From: Donghicola mangrovi
GTDB taxonomy: Bacteria; Pseudomonadota; Alphaproteobacteria; Rhodobacterales; Rhodobacteraceae
Assembly (NCBI RefSeq): GCF_013377535.1
Contig: NZ_JABCJE010000002.1
Coordinates: 62,001-126,000 of the forward strand
Reading direction: 5' to 3'
DNA: 64,000 nucleotides
Made by a program: the position numbers and the translations under genes. How positions within the stretch are numbered: position 1 is the first letter of the stretch; each line of letters opens with the position of its first letter. Shown piece after piece: positions 56,347-64,000 of the stretch. Below the pieces are notes generated by a model. The model did not search any database. It was not told where the DNA came from and saw only the letters and a program-made list of their open reading frames with translations.

Positions 56347-56735
56347 ATATCAAGGATGTTTCCGAACGGACGGGCCTGCCGTCAAAAACCATCCGGTATT
56401 ACGAGGATATCGGCCTGATCACCCCCGCGCGCGGTGAAAACGGTTACAGGAAATTCTCGGAAAGCGATTTGCACAAGCTGGCCTTTGTGGGGCGGGCGCG
56501 GCATCTGGGGTTCTCGATCGAGGATTGCCGCAACCTCTTGGCGCTGTGGGGGGATAACGGGCGCAGCAGTGCCGATGTCCGCGCCATCGCCCAAAGCCAT
56601 CTGGAGCAGATCGAGGCCAAGCTCAAGGAACTGGCCGAGATGCGTGACACCCTCGCGCGGCTGGTGCATTGTTGCGCGGGGGACAATCGACCGGATTGTC
56701 CGATCCTCGAGGATTTGGCGCAAACCCACATCTGA
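56343..56735 (+). CDS. cueR: Copper-responsive MerR-family activator CueR
   Basis: A 130-residue MerR protein. The helix-turn-helix is [25 protein letters not shown]. The copper-binding cysteines are in [16 protein letters not shown], where the two ligands span seven residues as in CueR. It overlaps copA by 4 bases and so lies in the operon it controls through the CueR-type promoter upstream of copA. Confidence 0.93.
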   Translation: MNIKDVSERTGLPSKTIRYYEDIGLITPARGENGYRKFSESDLHKLAFVGRARHLGFSIEDCRNLLALWGDNGRSSADVRAIAQSHLEQIEAKLKELAEMRDTLARLVHCCAGDNRPDCPILEDLAQTHI

Positions 56736-56745
56736 TCTAAATCAA
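56732..56745 (+). promoter_or_regulatory. FNR-like site upstream of the Rrf2-family gene
   Basis: CTGATCTAAATCAA differs from TTGATnnnnATCAA only in the first base. It overlaps the cueR stop region and lies 57 bases before the Rrf2-family start. It suggests oxygen- or NO-linked control. Confidence 0.65.
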
Positions 56746-56802
56746 ATCGGGGTTCACCGCATCGTGATAGCGTTTGCCAAGCTATACGAAGGAGGACCCC
56801 CA

Positions 56803-57279
56803 GTGCGGATCACCAAGCGGACAAACATTGCCATTCGGGCGCTCATGTTCTGCGCGGTCAATATGGACCGTCGCGTTACCAAACATGACATCGCCGAAGC
56901 CTGCAATTCGTCGGAAAACCATCTGGGTCAGATCGTGAACCAGCTGTCACAACTGGGCTTTCTGGAAACCACCCGTGGTCGCGGGGGCGGATTGGCGCTG
57001 GCCCGCAAGCCTGCCGAAATCTCGATCGGAGAGGTTTTCCGCAAGCTCGAGGCCGATGTGCCTGTGGCCGAATGCTTTGCCGATGTGGACAACACCTGCC
57101 CGCTGACCAATGCCTGCCGCCTGAAAACGGCGATCTCGGACGCGCTGGACGCGTTCTATTCCCACATGGAAAGCATCACGCTAGATGCGCTGACCTGCGA
57201 TAACCATGCGCTGGAAACCATGCTGGCGATGACGCCCCATTGCTCGACCCCGGCGCGGCGTCCGGCGATCGAGGTCTGA
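56803..57279 (+). CDS. Rrf2-family transcription regulator, NsrR-like
   Basis: A 158-residue winged-helix regulator. It opens MRITKRTNIAIRALMFCAVN, then NSSENHLGQIVNQLSQLGFL with recognition helix and TTRGRGGGLALARKP, typical of NsrR. The probable iron-sulfur ligands are Cys at about 97, 105 and 111 in ECFADVDNTCPLTNACRLK (C-x7-C-x5-C). NsrR senses nitric oxide. GTG 56803 has AAGGAGG 8 bases upstream. Its stop directly abuts that of the convergent thiosulfate-importer gene. Targets are not apparent in this window. Confidence 0.87.
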   Translation: MRITKRTNIAIRALMFCAVNMDRRVTKHDIAEACNSSENHLGQIVNQLSQLGFLETTRGRGGGLALARKPAEISIGEVFRKLEADVPVAECFADVDNTCPLTNACRLKTAISDALDAFYSHMESITLDALTCDNHALETMLAMTPHCSTPARRPAIEV

Positions 57280-58332
57280 TCATTCGGCGGGGGCGAAGCC
57301 CTCGATCAGGTGGCGAAGGCCCAAGGCTGCTCCTCCCAGGATTGCGGCCATCGTCACCGGCGCCGAATAGCTGAGCAGGGACATGGCCGTCAGGCCCTGA
57401 CCCACGGTGCAGCCCAGAGCAATCACCGCACCAACGCCCATCAGGATCGCGCCGATGATCTGGCGGCGCAGTTCACGCGGGTCCTCGCACGCCTCCCAGC
57501 GGAAGTGACCCAGCATGAAGCTGCCGATCAGCGCGCCGGTCCAGACCCCTAGCACCGAGCCCACCGCAAAGGAGGGCGCGTGGGTGGACCCGAGCATCGC
57601 ATAAAGCATTGCCTCGCCCACGGGGGCCGAGAAGTTGTGAGAGACGACAGGGACGACCTCGAACCCGTTGTGTTCGACCCAGCCGGTGCCGATCCAGCCA
57701 GACGCAATCGCCAGCCCCACAACCGCACCCCAGATAACGGATTTGCGGTTTTTGCGCATACGCTGGGGCCAGACAGAAAACGTCAAGATCGCCAGACCGG
57801 CGGTCACGCCGACGGCCCAAGGGGCGACCGGCAGCACGCGGGATAGCCCGTGCGCGATCCCTTGGGGGGCGCTGGCGGGCAGGCGGGGGAAGACCGCGTC
57901 AAAGACGAATGCGGCGGGGCCATAGAGCGTCCCGTAGGCCGAGATGCCCACGACCACCACGATCAGGAACGAGCGCAGATCGCCGCCCCCCAGACGCGCC
58001 AACGCGCCATAACCGCAGTTGCCAGCCATCGCCATGCCATAGCCGAACATGCCGCCCCCGATCACAGAGGCCCAAGGCAACCATTTGGTTTTCAGGTAGA
58101 AACCGGCGGTGGGGTCGAACATCCCAAAGGCCGCCGCTGCATAGATGAGGGTCATCGCGACCCCGATGGCCACGCCCCACATGCGCAGTCGAATGTCGCT
58201 ACCGCCGTAGAAATAGTCCTCGATCGCGCCAAGGGTGCAAAACCGCCCCAAACGTGCGGCCAACCCCAAGAGTAAGCCGCCCAATGCGCCGATCAGTGCA
58301 ACCAAGGTTGCATCGGATATCCCGTCGATCAT
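57280..58332 (-). CDS. YeeE/YedE-family transporter, probable thiosulfate importer
   Basis: A 350-residue membrane protein with about nine hydrophobic segments. The conserved Cys motifs of the family are present: RLGRFCTLGAIEDYF near the N-terminus, AMAGNCGYGALARLGGGD, and ALGCTVGQGLTAMSLLS near the C-terminus. Such proteins (TsuA/YeeE) pass thiosulfate by way of these cysteines. GGGAGGGTTCCG precedes ATG 58332. It lies downstream of soxR and soxS in the same orientation, so it likely supplies thiosulfate or sulfur to the Sox system. Confidence 0.9.
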   Translation of the reverse strand: MIDGISDATLVALIGALGGLLLGLAARLGRFCTLGAIEDYFYGGSDIRLRMWGVAIGVAMTLIYAAAAFGMFDPTAGFYLKTKWLPWASVIGGGMFGYGMAMAGNCGYGALARLGGGDLRSFLIVVVVGISAYGTLYGPAAFVFDAVFPRLPASAPQGIAHGLSRVLPVAPWAVGVTAGLAILTFSVWPQRMRKNRKSVIWGAVVGLAIASGWIGTGWVEHNGFEVVPVVSHNFSAPVGEAMLYAMLGSTHAPSFAVGSVLGVWTGALIGSFMLGHFRWEACEDPRELRRQIIGAILMGVGAVIALGCTVGQGLTAMSLLSYSAPVTMAAILGGAALGLRHLIEGFAPAE

Positions 58333-58393
58333 CGGAACCCTCCCCAAGCCCAATGACGGCCGGGAGATCCCGGCAGATTTTCGTGTCCGTTAG

Positions 58394-58729
58394 TTACTCG
58401 CCTTCACAGAACACTTCGTAAACGCGTTCTAGGATACGACGCGGACGGTCATCTGCCAAACTATAATATATCGTTTTGCCATCGCGGCGGGGCACAACCA
58501 GCCCCTCGAGGCGCAGGCGCGACAGCTGTTGGGATACGGCGGCCTGACGGGCGGCCAGCAGTTCCTCAAGCTCGGTCACGGATTTTTCGCCCTCGACCAG
58601 ATGGCAGAGGATCATCAGACGGCCCTCGTGGCTGATCGCCTTGAGGAAGTTGGCCGCAGTGGTCGCACGCTCGACCATGCGGTCCATTTCGAAATCGGTG
58701 AGGTCTTCGGTGATGGCAGGAAGGGGCAT
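58394..58729 (-). CDS. soxR: ArsR-family repressor SoxR of the sox genes
   Basis: A 111-residue winged-helix regulator. The helix-turn-helix region is SVTELEELLAARQAAVSQQL followed by SRLRLEGLVVPRRDGKTIYY. A Cys in MILCHLVEGEK and another in EVFCEGE at the C-terminus are conserved in the sulfur-sensing SoxR/BigR/YgaV subgroup and may form a persulfide or disulfide. It lies next to soxS. Two putative operators are at 59189-59200 and 60592-60611. Confidence 0.92.
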   Translation of the reverse strand: MPLPAITEDLTDFEMDRMVERATTAANFLKAISHEGRLMILCHLVEGEKSVTELEELLAARQAAVSQQLSRLRLEGLVVPRRDGKTIYYSLADDRPRRILERVYEVFCEGE

Positions 58730-58756
58730 GAGGGGGAACCTACTCTTTATCGAACG

Positions 58757-59149
58757 TCACGAACCGCCGCTTGATACGGCGTTTGCGGGGGTTAGGCCAG
58801 TGTGGTCAGCGACCATTTTCTCGACCAACGGCCAGAAAAAGTGCTCTCCGGCATAGCCTTCGAGTCTGGCCAGTTCGCGCCCTTCGTCAACCAAGAGGAA
58901 GGTCGGAGTAAACACGACAGGGCGCGTGATCTCGAAATCTGCGGTGTCCAGAGACGTCAGCTGGACGGTTCGAAGGGGGGCAGAGACCGAGACAGGGGTT
59001 TTCGGGTAGATGGGCCCGATTTCTTTGTGCCAGCGGGCGCAATAGGCGCATCCGACCTGCTCGACCATAACCAGTTCGGCCGCGGGAACGGCGAACGGAA
59101 CCAGTGCAAGCGCACCGGCAAAAACGGCTTTGGCAAACAAACGCGGCAT
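58757..59149 (-). CDS. soxS: Periplasmic thioredoxin-like protein SoxS
   Basis: A 130-residue precursor with a signal peptide (cleavage about AVPAA|EL). The thioredoxin active site is QVGCAYCARWHKEIGP, and the cis-Pro loop is VFTPTFLLVDEG. SoxS reactivates SoxYZ in Paracoccus. It starts divergently from soxV, 70 bases apart, with a SoxR-operator-like palindrome between, and is followed by soxR. Confidence 0.92.
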   Translation of the reverse strand: MPRLFAKAVFAGALALVPFAVPAAELVMVEQVGCAYCARWHKEIGPIYPKTPVSVSAPLRTVQLTSLDTADFEITRPVVFTPTFLLVDEGRELARLEGYAGEHFFWPLVEKMVADHTGLTPANAVSSGGS

Positions 59150-59188
59150 CCTTGTGAACCCGATTGACAGCTTCTGATAAGCATGTAA

Positions 59189-59200
59189 TCAAATATTTGA
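59189..59200. promoter_or_regulatory. SoxR-operator-like palindrome between soxS and soxV
   Basis: TCAAATATTTGA, a perfect 12-base palindrome, lies in the 70-base AT-rich gap between the divergent soxS and soxV starts. It shares TCA-N6-TGA spacing with the repeat before soxX. Confidence 0.72.
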
Positions 59201-59219
59201 ATAAATCAAGGAATATCAC

Positions 59220-59957
59220 ATGCTGGATGTCACCTATGCGGGGGCATTGCTGGCGGGGCTGCTGTCGTTTTTCACGCCGTGCATCCTGCCAATGGTTCCG
59301 TTTTACCTGAGCTATATGGCTGGCCTGTCCGTGGCGGAACTGCGCGGGGACGGGGGCATCGAAACGGGTGCGCGCCTGCGTCTGATCCGGTCGGCGGTGG
59401 CCTTTGCCCTTGGAGTGACTACGATTTTCGTCCTGCTCGGGGTGGGGGCGACGGCGGTGGGGCAGGCGTTTGCTCAGTGGAAGCAGCCGCTGAGTTATGT
59501 GGCGGCGGCGGTGCTGTTCGTGTTCGGCCTGCACTTTCTGGGGGTCTTCAAGATCGGCCTTCTGTACCGCGAGGCTCGCATGGAAAGCCGCGCGAACCCC
59601 GCGTCGATGGGCGGAGCCTATGTGATGGGGTTGGCCTTTGGCTTTGGCTGGACGCCCTGTGTGGGGCCCGCGCTGGCGTCGATCCTGATGGTGGCCAGCG
59701 GCATGGGCGATCTGTGGCAGGGCGGGGCCTTGCTGTTCGTCTATGGCATGGGGATGACCGCGCCGTTCATCGTGGCCGCGTTCTTTGCGGGGCCGTTTCT
59801 GGCTTGGGCCCAGCGGAACCGCAAATATCTGGGCTACGTCGAGAAACTGATGGGGGTCATGCTGATCGTCTTTGCGGTGCTGATTGCCACCAATGCAGTG
59901 AACCTGATCGCGGCCCTGATGATCGAGTGGTTCCCGTCTTTCACGTCTTTGGGCTGA
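59220..59957 (+). CDS. soxV: Thiol-disulfide membrane carrier SoxV (CcdA family)
   Basis: A 245-residue membrane protein with six hydrophobic segments. The two redox cysteines lie in FTPCILPMVPFYLSYM and GWTPCVGPALASILMV, as in CcdA. SoxV carries reducing power from the cytoplasm to periplasmic SoxW and SoxS. ATG 59220 follows AAGGAATATCAC. It is the first gene of the plus-strand sox operon. Confidence 0.93.
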   Translation: MLDVTYAGALLAGLLSFFTPCILPMVPFYLSYMAGLSVAELRGDGGIETGARLRLIRSAVAFALGVTTIFVLLGVGATAVGQAFAQWKQPLSYVAAAVLFVFGLHFLGVFKIGLLYREARMESRANPASMGGAYVMGLAFGFGWTPCVGPALASILMVASGMGDLWQGGALLFVYGMGMTAPFIVAAFFAGPFLAWAQRNRKYLGYVEKLMGVMLIVFAVLIATNAVNLIAALMIEWFPSFTSLG

Positions 59958-59993
59958 CGACACCGGCCCGCCTTGTCATCTGGGAGGAATGAC

Positions 59994-60548
59994 ATGTTCA
60001 CACGACTAAGCGCCCTTGCGGCGATGATCTGTCTGGCACTGCCGGTTTCGGCGGCCACGATGGGGGATGACGGTCTGCACAAGGCCGACTGGATGCACGA
60101 CACCTTCAAGGACCTGCGCGAGGATCTGGCCGAGGCCAATTCCGAGGGCAAGCGCCTGATGGTGATCATTGAGCAGCGCGGCTGCATCTACTGCAAGAAA
60201 ATGCACGAAGAGGTCTTTCCCGTCCCCGAGATCGAATCCCTGCTGACGGACCGGTTTTTCGTTGTACAGCTCAACATGTTTGGCGACGTCGAGGTCACGG
60301 ATTTCGACGGAACTACCCTTTCGGAGAAAGAGACTATCCAACGTTGGGGTATGCTGTTCACCCCAACCGTGATGTTCTTTCCCGAAGAGGTTCCCGAAGG
60401 CACCAAGGCCCCCCAAGTTGCGGTGGCCACCATGCCTGGAGCCTTTGGAAAAGGTACTACGTTCAATATGTTGAACTGGGTTCTTGAGAAGGGCTACGAG
60501 GGCGACGAGCCCTTCCAGAAGTACCTTCAACGCAAACTTGCCGAGTGA
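59994..60548 (+). CDS. soxW: Periplasmic thioredoxin SoxW
   Basis: A 184-residue precursor with a signal peptide (MFTRLSALAAMICLALPVSA). The active site is QRGCIYCKKMHEEVF, and the cis-Pro loop is LFTPTVMFFPEE. It receives electrons from SoxV. GGGAGGAATGAC precedes ATG 59994; the frame opening at 59973 would place the signal peptide internally. It precedes soxX by 140 bases that hold an operator-like repeat. Confidence 0.92.
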   Translation: MFTRLSALAAMICLALPVSAATMGDDGLHKADWMHDTFKDLREDLAEANSEGKRLMVIIEQRGCIYCKKMHEEVFPVPEIESLLTDRFFVVQLNMFGDVEVTDFDGTTLSEKETIQRWGMLFTPTVMFFPEEVPEGTKAPQVAVATMPGAFGKGTTFNMLNWVLEKGYEGDEPFQKYLQRKLAE

Positions 60549-60591
60549 TCAGACACGGGCGCGGGGCTACGCTGCACTGCAACATATTATA

Positions 60592-60611
60592 AAATTCACT
60601 TAGTTGAATTT
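60592..60611 (+). promoter_or_regulatory. SoxR-operator-like repeat upstream of soxX
   Basis: AAATTCA-CTTAGT-TGAATTT (60592-60611), a 7-base inverted repeat with a 6-base spacer, is in an AT-rich stretch 78 bases before the soxX start. It has the same TCA-N6-TGA core as the palindrome at 59189-59200. Confidence 0.72.
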
Positions 60612-60688
60612 GTTGTTGCGTCAAAGGTGCGCGGTGTTCTACAGTATACGCAGACTACCAGCGGAAGAATGGTAGCCAGGGAGGAAAC

Positions 60689-61165
60689 ATGAAGCTTTCA
60701 TTTGCACTTGCGGCGGTGGCCGCATGCTATGCCGGCGTGGCGTTCGCAGAAGATGTCGCGCCTGCAGACGTCCAGTACACCGATGAAGGGGCCATTGCTG
60801 CCTCGCTGTCCGGCGCCGCCGGGGACGCAGCGAATGGCAAAAAGGTCATGTCCACCAAGAGCAAGGGCAACTGCGTCGCCTGCCACGCCATCTCGGCGAT
60901 GGCGGATGTTCCGTTCCACGGCGAAGTCGGCCCGACGCTGGATGGCGTTGCCACCCGCTGGGACGAAGCGCACCTGCGCGGCATCGTGGCGAACGCCAAG
61001 AAAACCTATGAGGGCACCATCATGCCCGCCTTCTACAAGAACGACGGCTATATCCGCCCGGGCGATGCCTACACCGGCAAAGCGCCCACCGAGGCGCTGA
61101 CCCCGCTGCTGACCGCGCAGGAAGTCGAAGACGTCGTCGCTTACCTGATGACGCTCAAAGACTAA
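60689..61165 (+). CDS. soxX: Sulfur-oxidation cytochrome SoxX
   Basis: A 158-residue periplasmic monohaem cytochrome with a signal peptide (cleavage about GVAFA|ED). The haem motif is CVACH in GNCVACHAISAMAD, and the axial Met is in GTIMPAFY. SoxXA forms a thiosulfate-to-SoxY sulfur bond. AGGGAGGAAAC precedes the ATG. soxY follows after 25 bases. Confidence 0.95.
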   Translation: MKLSFALAAVAACYAGVAFAEDVAPADVQYTDEGAIAASLSGAAGDAANGKKVMSTKSKGNCVACHAISAMADVPFHGEVGPTLDGVATRWDEAHLRGIVANAKKTYEGTIMPAFYKNDGYIRPGDAYTGKAPTEALTPLLTAQEVEDVVAYLMTLKD

Positions 61166-61190
61166 GCGTCCCTGATCCAAGGAGAGAGAC

Positions 61191-61610
61191 ATGCAATTTA
61201 CCCGACGCGACACACTCGCACTGGGCGCAGGGGCCGCTGCACTGGCCATGCTGCCCTTCCGCGTGGCCGCAGCGACCGCAGACGAGCGCATTGCCGAATT
61301 CACCGGCGGCGCAGAGGCCAAAGCTGACGGCATCACCCTGACCGCGCCCGAAATCGCGGAAAACGGCAACACCGTTCCGATCACCGTCGATGCCCCCGGC
61401 GCAACCAGCATCCTGCTGCTGGCGACCGGCAACCCGACCCCCGGTGTGGCCCAGTACAACTTTGGCCCGCTGTCGGGTTCGCGCGTTGTGACCACCCGCA
61501 TCCGTCTGGCCGGCACCCAGGACGTGGTCGCTCTGGCCAAGTTCGAGGATGGCTCGATCGCCAAGGCGTCTTCCACCGTCAAAGTGACCATCGGCGGCTG
61601 CGGCGGCTGA
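61191..61610 (+). CDS. soxY: Sulfur carrier protein SoxY
   Basis: A 139-residue precursor with a twin-arginine signal (TRRDTLALGAGAAAL). The C-terminal GGCGG swinging arm carries the reactive Cys, which holds the sulfur intermediates. AAGGAGAGAG precedes the ATG. It forms a heterodimer with SoxZ, encoded 44 bases downstream. Confidence 0.97.
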   Translation: MQFTRRDTLALGAGAAALAMLPFRVAAATADERIAEFTGGAEAKADGITLTAPEIAENGNTVPITVDAPGATSILLLATGNPTPGVAQYNFGPLSGSRVVTTRIRLAGTQDVVALAKFEDGSIAKASSTVKVTIGGCGG

Positions 61611-61654
61611 TCTGCCCCTGACCGAACCCAACGCATTTCTCAGGAGAGACCACT

Positions 61655-61984
61655 ATGGCAAACGATGTACGCCCCCGCGTCAAGGTCCCCAAATCCGCTT
61701 CGGCAGGCGAGACCGTCACGCTCAAGACCCTGATCAGCCACCCGATGGAGTCTGGCCAGCGCAAAGACAAAGAAGGCAACCTGATCCCCCGTTCGATCAT
61801 CAACCGTTTTACCTGCGAGTTTAACGGCCAGATGGTCATCGACGTGACCATGGAGCCCGCGATCTCGACCAACCCTTACTTCGAGTTTGACGCGACCGTC
61901 GCCGAAGCCGGTGAATTCAAGTTCACCTGGTACGACGATGACGGCTCTGTCTACGAAGACAAGAAACCGATCGCCGTTAGCTAA
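61655..61984 (+). CDS. soxZ: Sulfur oxidation protein SoxZ
   Basis: A 109-residue beta-sandwich partner of SoxY with no signal peptide, so it travels with SoxY through the Tat system. Family features are PRVKVPKSASAGETVTLKTL, ISHPMESGQRKDKEGNLIPR, and FTWYDDDGSVYEDKKPI. AGGAGAGACCACT precedes the ATG. Confidence 0.96.
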   Translation: MANDVRPRVKVPKSASAGETVTLKTLISHPMESGQRKDKEGNLIPRSIINRFTCEFNGQMVIDVTMEPAISTNPYFEFDATVAEAGEFKFTWYDDDGSVYEDKKPIAVS

Positions 61985-62051
61985 TGCGAGACGCGGAGTG
62001 AGCAGAGAGCATAACTCTGCCGCTCCGTTCACTGGCTTCAGGGAGGAATGA

Positions 62052-62918
62052 ATGACCAAGCAAGTAACTAGCAAGGTACTGATCGCATTGGGGTTTGCCG
62101 CAAGCACCCTGGCGATTGCCACCAGCGCCCATGCCACCGATCCGACCGAACCGCTGGTCGTGAACGGCGAGATCGAAATCGTGACCCACACCGCGGCTCC
62201 TGCGCATCTGGAAGGACTCAAGACCATCCAGTCGGGCTGGGAATTCCGCACCCCCGAAACGCAGGACCTGCAGCGCGACGACTTTGACAACCCCGGCATG
62301 ATCGGCGTGGATAACGCCCGCGAAGCCTGGAACACCGTCGAAGGCACCGCCGAGAAAAGCTGCGCCTCCTGCCACGAGGCGCCCGAGTCTCTGGCCGGTG
62401 TCCGCGCTGTCTATCCCAAGTGGAACGACAAGGCCGAAGAAGTCCGCACGCTGGAAATGCAGATCAACGGGTGCCGCACCGAAAACATGGGCGCCGAGGC
62501 TCTGGATTACACCGACAACAAGATGACCGAGATGGTCGCGCTGCTGTCGGCCGTGTCGCGCGGTATGCCGGTGAACGTTGCCATCGACGGCCCCGCCCAA
62601 GCGATGTGGGAAAAGGGCAAAGAGATGTACTACACCCGCACCGGCCAGCTGGAGCTGTCCTGCGCGAACTGCCACGAAGACAACTATGACAACCTGATCC
62701 GCGCAGACCACCTGTCGCAGGGCATGATCAACGGCTTCCCGGCCTATCGTCTGGGGGATGCCAAGCTGATCGCCGTTCACACCCGCTTCAAGGGCTGTGT
62801 TCGCGACACCCGCGCGGAAACCTACAAACCCGGCAGCCCCGAATTCGTGGCGCTGGAGCTTTATGTCGCCTCGCGCGGCAACGGCCTGTCGGTCGAAGGC
62901 CCGTCGGTCCGCAACTAA
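62052..62918 (+). CDS. soxA: Dihaem cytochrome SoxA
   Basis: A 288-residue precursor with a signal peptide (cleavage about SAHAT). Two haem motifs are present: CASCH in EKSCASCHEAPESL and CANCH in LSCANCHEDNYD; the second-haem cysteine ligand is in FKGCVRDTRAE, and a third Cys region is in NGCRTENMG. It is therefore the dihaem type. It pairs with SoxX. GGGAGGAATGA precedes the ATG. Confidence 0.96.
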   Translation: MTKQVTSKVLIALGFAASTLAIATSAHATDPTEPLVVNGEIEIVTHTAAPAHLEGLKTIQSGWEFRTPETQDLQRDDFDNPGMIGVDNAREAWNTVEGTAEKSCASCHEAPESLAGVRAVYPKWNDKAEEVRTLEMQINGCRTENMGAEALDYTDNKMTEMVALLSAVSRGMPVNVAIDGPAQAMWEKGKEMYYTRTGQLELSCANCHEDNYDNLIRADHLSQGMINGFPAYRLGDAKLIAVHTRFKGCVRDTRAETYKPGSPEFVALELYVASRGNGLSVEGPSVRN

Positions 62919-62954
62919 TCAACGACAATACCCAAAGACCAAACTTCTCCTTGG

Positions 62955-62974
62955 CCCGTGCATGAGTGCACGGG
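62955..62974 (+). other. Hairpin between soxA and soxB
   Basis: CCCGTGCA-TGAG-TGCACGGG, a perfect 8-base-pair stem with a TGAG loop, lies 36 bases after soxA. No T-run follows, so it is more likely an mRNA stability or processing element than a terminator. Confidence 0.55.
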
Positions 62975-63022
62975 GCAGGGAGCCTTTGTTCCAAACGATC
63001 TGATAACCGGAGTCAGCAACAC

Positions 63023-64000
63023 ATGATTTCCCGCCGCGATTTTCTTCAGGCCTCGATGGCCGCCACCGCACTGGTCGGGGCGTCGGGTTTCGGCAATTGG
63101 AGCCGACTGGCAGCGCAGCAGGCGCTGACGCAGGACCAACTGCTGCAATTCGATACCTTCGGGAATATCTCGCTGATCCACGTCACCGATATTCACGCGC
63201 AGCTGAAACCGATCTACTTCCGCGAGCCCGAAGTGAACATCGGTGTGGGCGACGCGCGCGGGCACGTGCCCCACATCACCGGCGCCGATTTCCGAAAGCT
63301 TTACGGCATCGCGGACGGCTCGCCCAACCACTATGCGCTCAGCTATAACGACTTTTCTTCGCTGGCCAAAACCTATGGCAAGATGGGCGGCATGGACCGC
63401 GTGGCGACCGTGATCAACGCGATCCGCGCCGATCGTCCCGACGCGATCCTGCTGGATGGCGGCGACACGTGGCACGGGTCCTACACCTGCTACCACACCC
63501 AAGGCCAGGACATGGTCAATGTCATGAACGCCCTGAAGCCGGACGCGATGACCTTCCACTGGGAGTTCACTCTGGGCTCCGAGCGGGTGAACGAACTGGT
63601 CTCGGGCCTGCCGTTCGACGCACTGGCGCAGAACATCTTTGACGCCGAGTGGGACGAACCCGCCGAGCTGTTCAAGCCCTATAAGTTCTTTGAACGAGGT
63701 GGAGCCAAGATCGCTGTGATCGGTCAGGCCTTCCCCTATATGCCGATTGCGAACCCCGGCTGGATGTTCCCCGAATACAGCTTTGGCATCCGCGACGAGA
63801 ATATGCAGGCCATGGTGGACGAAGTCCGTGGCATGGGCGCGCAACTGGTTGTCGTGCTGTCGCACAACGGCTTTGACGTGGACCGCCACATGGCCAGCCT
63901 TGTCAGCGGCATCGATGTGATCCTGTCGGGCCACACCCATGATGCGCTGCCCGAACCCGTTCTGGTGGGCGACACGATCATCGTGGCCTCCGGGTCCAAC
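63023..64000 (+). CDS. soxB: Thiosulfohydrolase SoxB, partial (C-terminus off the right edge)
   Basis: Dimanganese enzyme that hydrolyses sulfate from SoxY-bound thiosulfonate. The first 326 codons are in the window, starting with a twin-arginine-like signal (MISRRDFLQASMAATALVG). Motifs are HVTDIHAQLKPI (metal ligands), LDGGDTWHGS, FHWEFTLGSERVNEL, VLSHNGFDVD, and LSGHTHDALPEPV near the edge. The full-length family is about 560-570 residues, so about 40% is missing. The gap to soxA holds a perfect hairpin. Confidence 0.95.
   Translation, partial: MISRRDFLQASMAATALVGASGFGNWSRLAAQQALTQDQLLQFDTFGNISLIHVTDIHAQLKPIYFREPEVNIGVGDARGHVPHITGADFRKLYGIADGSPNHYALSYNDFSSLAKTYGKMGGMDRVATVINAIRADRPDAILLDGGDTWHGSYTCYHTQGQDMVNVMNALKPDAMTFHWEFTLGSERVNELVSGLPFDALAQNIFDAEWDEPAELFKPYKFFERGGAKIAVIGQAFPYMPIANPGWMFPEYSFGIRDENMQAMVDEVRGMGAQLVVVLSHNGFDVDRHMASLVSGIDVILSGHTHDALPEPVLVGDTIIVASGSN

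Overview
The window is gene-dense, high-GC DNA with no rRNA, tRNA, CRISPR array or insertion sequence that I could see. Gene content points to a Rhodobacteraceae (Roseobacter-group-like) alphaproteobacterium: a complete Paracoccus-type sox thiosulfate-oxidation locus with SoxR/SoxS/SoxV/SoxW, a PQQ alcohol dehydrogenase locus with FlhS/FlhR-like regulators, form II 'CO dehydrogenase' genes, a monomeric isocitrate dehydrogenase, and a tandem glycine riboswitch in front of gcvTHP. The species cannot be named from the sequence alone.

Layout. 1-2474: nadA-nadB (NAD biosynthesis, minus strand, nadB cut by the left edge). 2844-5482: a small WGR-domain protein and monomeric icd. 5811-9221: gpsA plus a HAD phosphatase and GgpS, which together look like a glucosylglycerol osmolyte operon. 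9378-16420: dusA, a TauE-like exporter, cobQ, an AEC transporter, a DadA-like FAD oxidoreductase, an AbrB-family membrane protein and a very small protein.

16714-40113 is the accessory core. On the minus strand lie a hybrid PAS histidine kinase, a FIST-domain protein, a NarL-type regulator, a lanthanide-signature (Asp-Tyr-Asp) PQQ alcohol dehydrogenase and its c-type cytochrome. Next come an ABC substrate-binding protein and ATPase, a secreted Sel1-like protein, an export-type ABC system with a binding-protein-like partner and a beta-propeller protein, cytochrome PedF, an MxaJ/XoxJ-like protein, coxG-coxS-coxL-coxM (form II active-site motif), an ApbE flavin transferase overlapping a NosR/NirI-like membrane Fe-S protein, and an orphan ABC permease. 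A short sequence, CCWWRGTCT, recurs in four promoters of this region and suggests one regulon. My reading is a periplasmic alcohol-oxidation system coupled to a cytoplasmic molybdenum hydroxylase for the aldehyde or a related product. That coupling is inference.

40173-46495: cydDC and cydABX (cytochrome bd oxidase and its assembly transporter) with an FNR-type site before cydA. 46629-51197: tandem glycine riboswitch and gcvT-gcvH-gcvP, with an alternative-hairpin expression platform over the gcvT ribosome-binding site. 51370-53857: pxpB-pxpC-pxpA (5-oxoprolinase). 53874-57279: a CueR-type promoter, copA, cueR and an Rrf2/NsrR-like regulator. 57280-64000: the sox locus, with a YeeE-type thiosulfate importer, soxR and soxS on the minus strand and soxVWXYZAB on the plus strand (soxB cut by the right edge). 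Two matching SoxR-operator-like inverted repeats lie in the soxS/soxV and soxW/soxX gaps.
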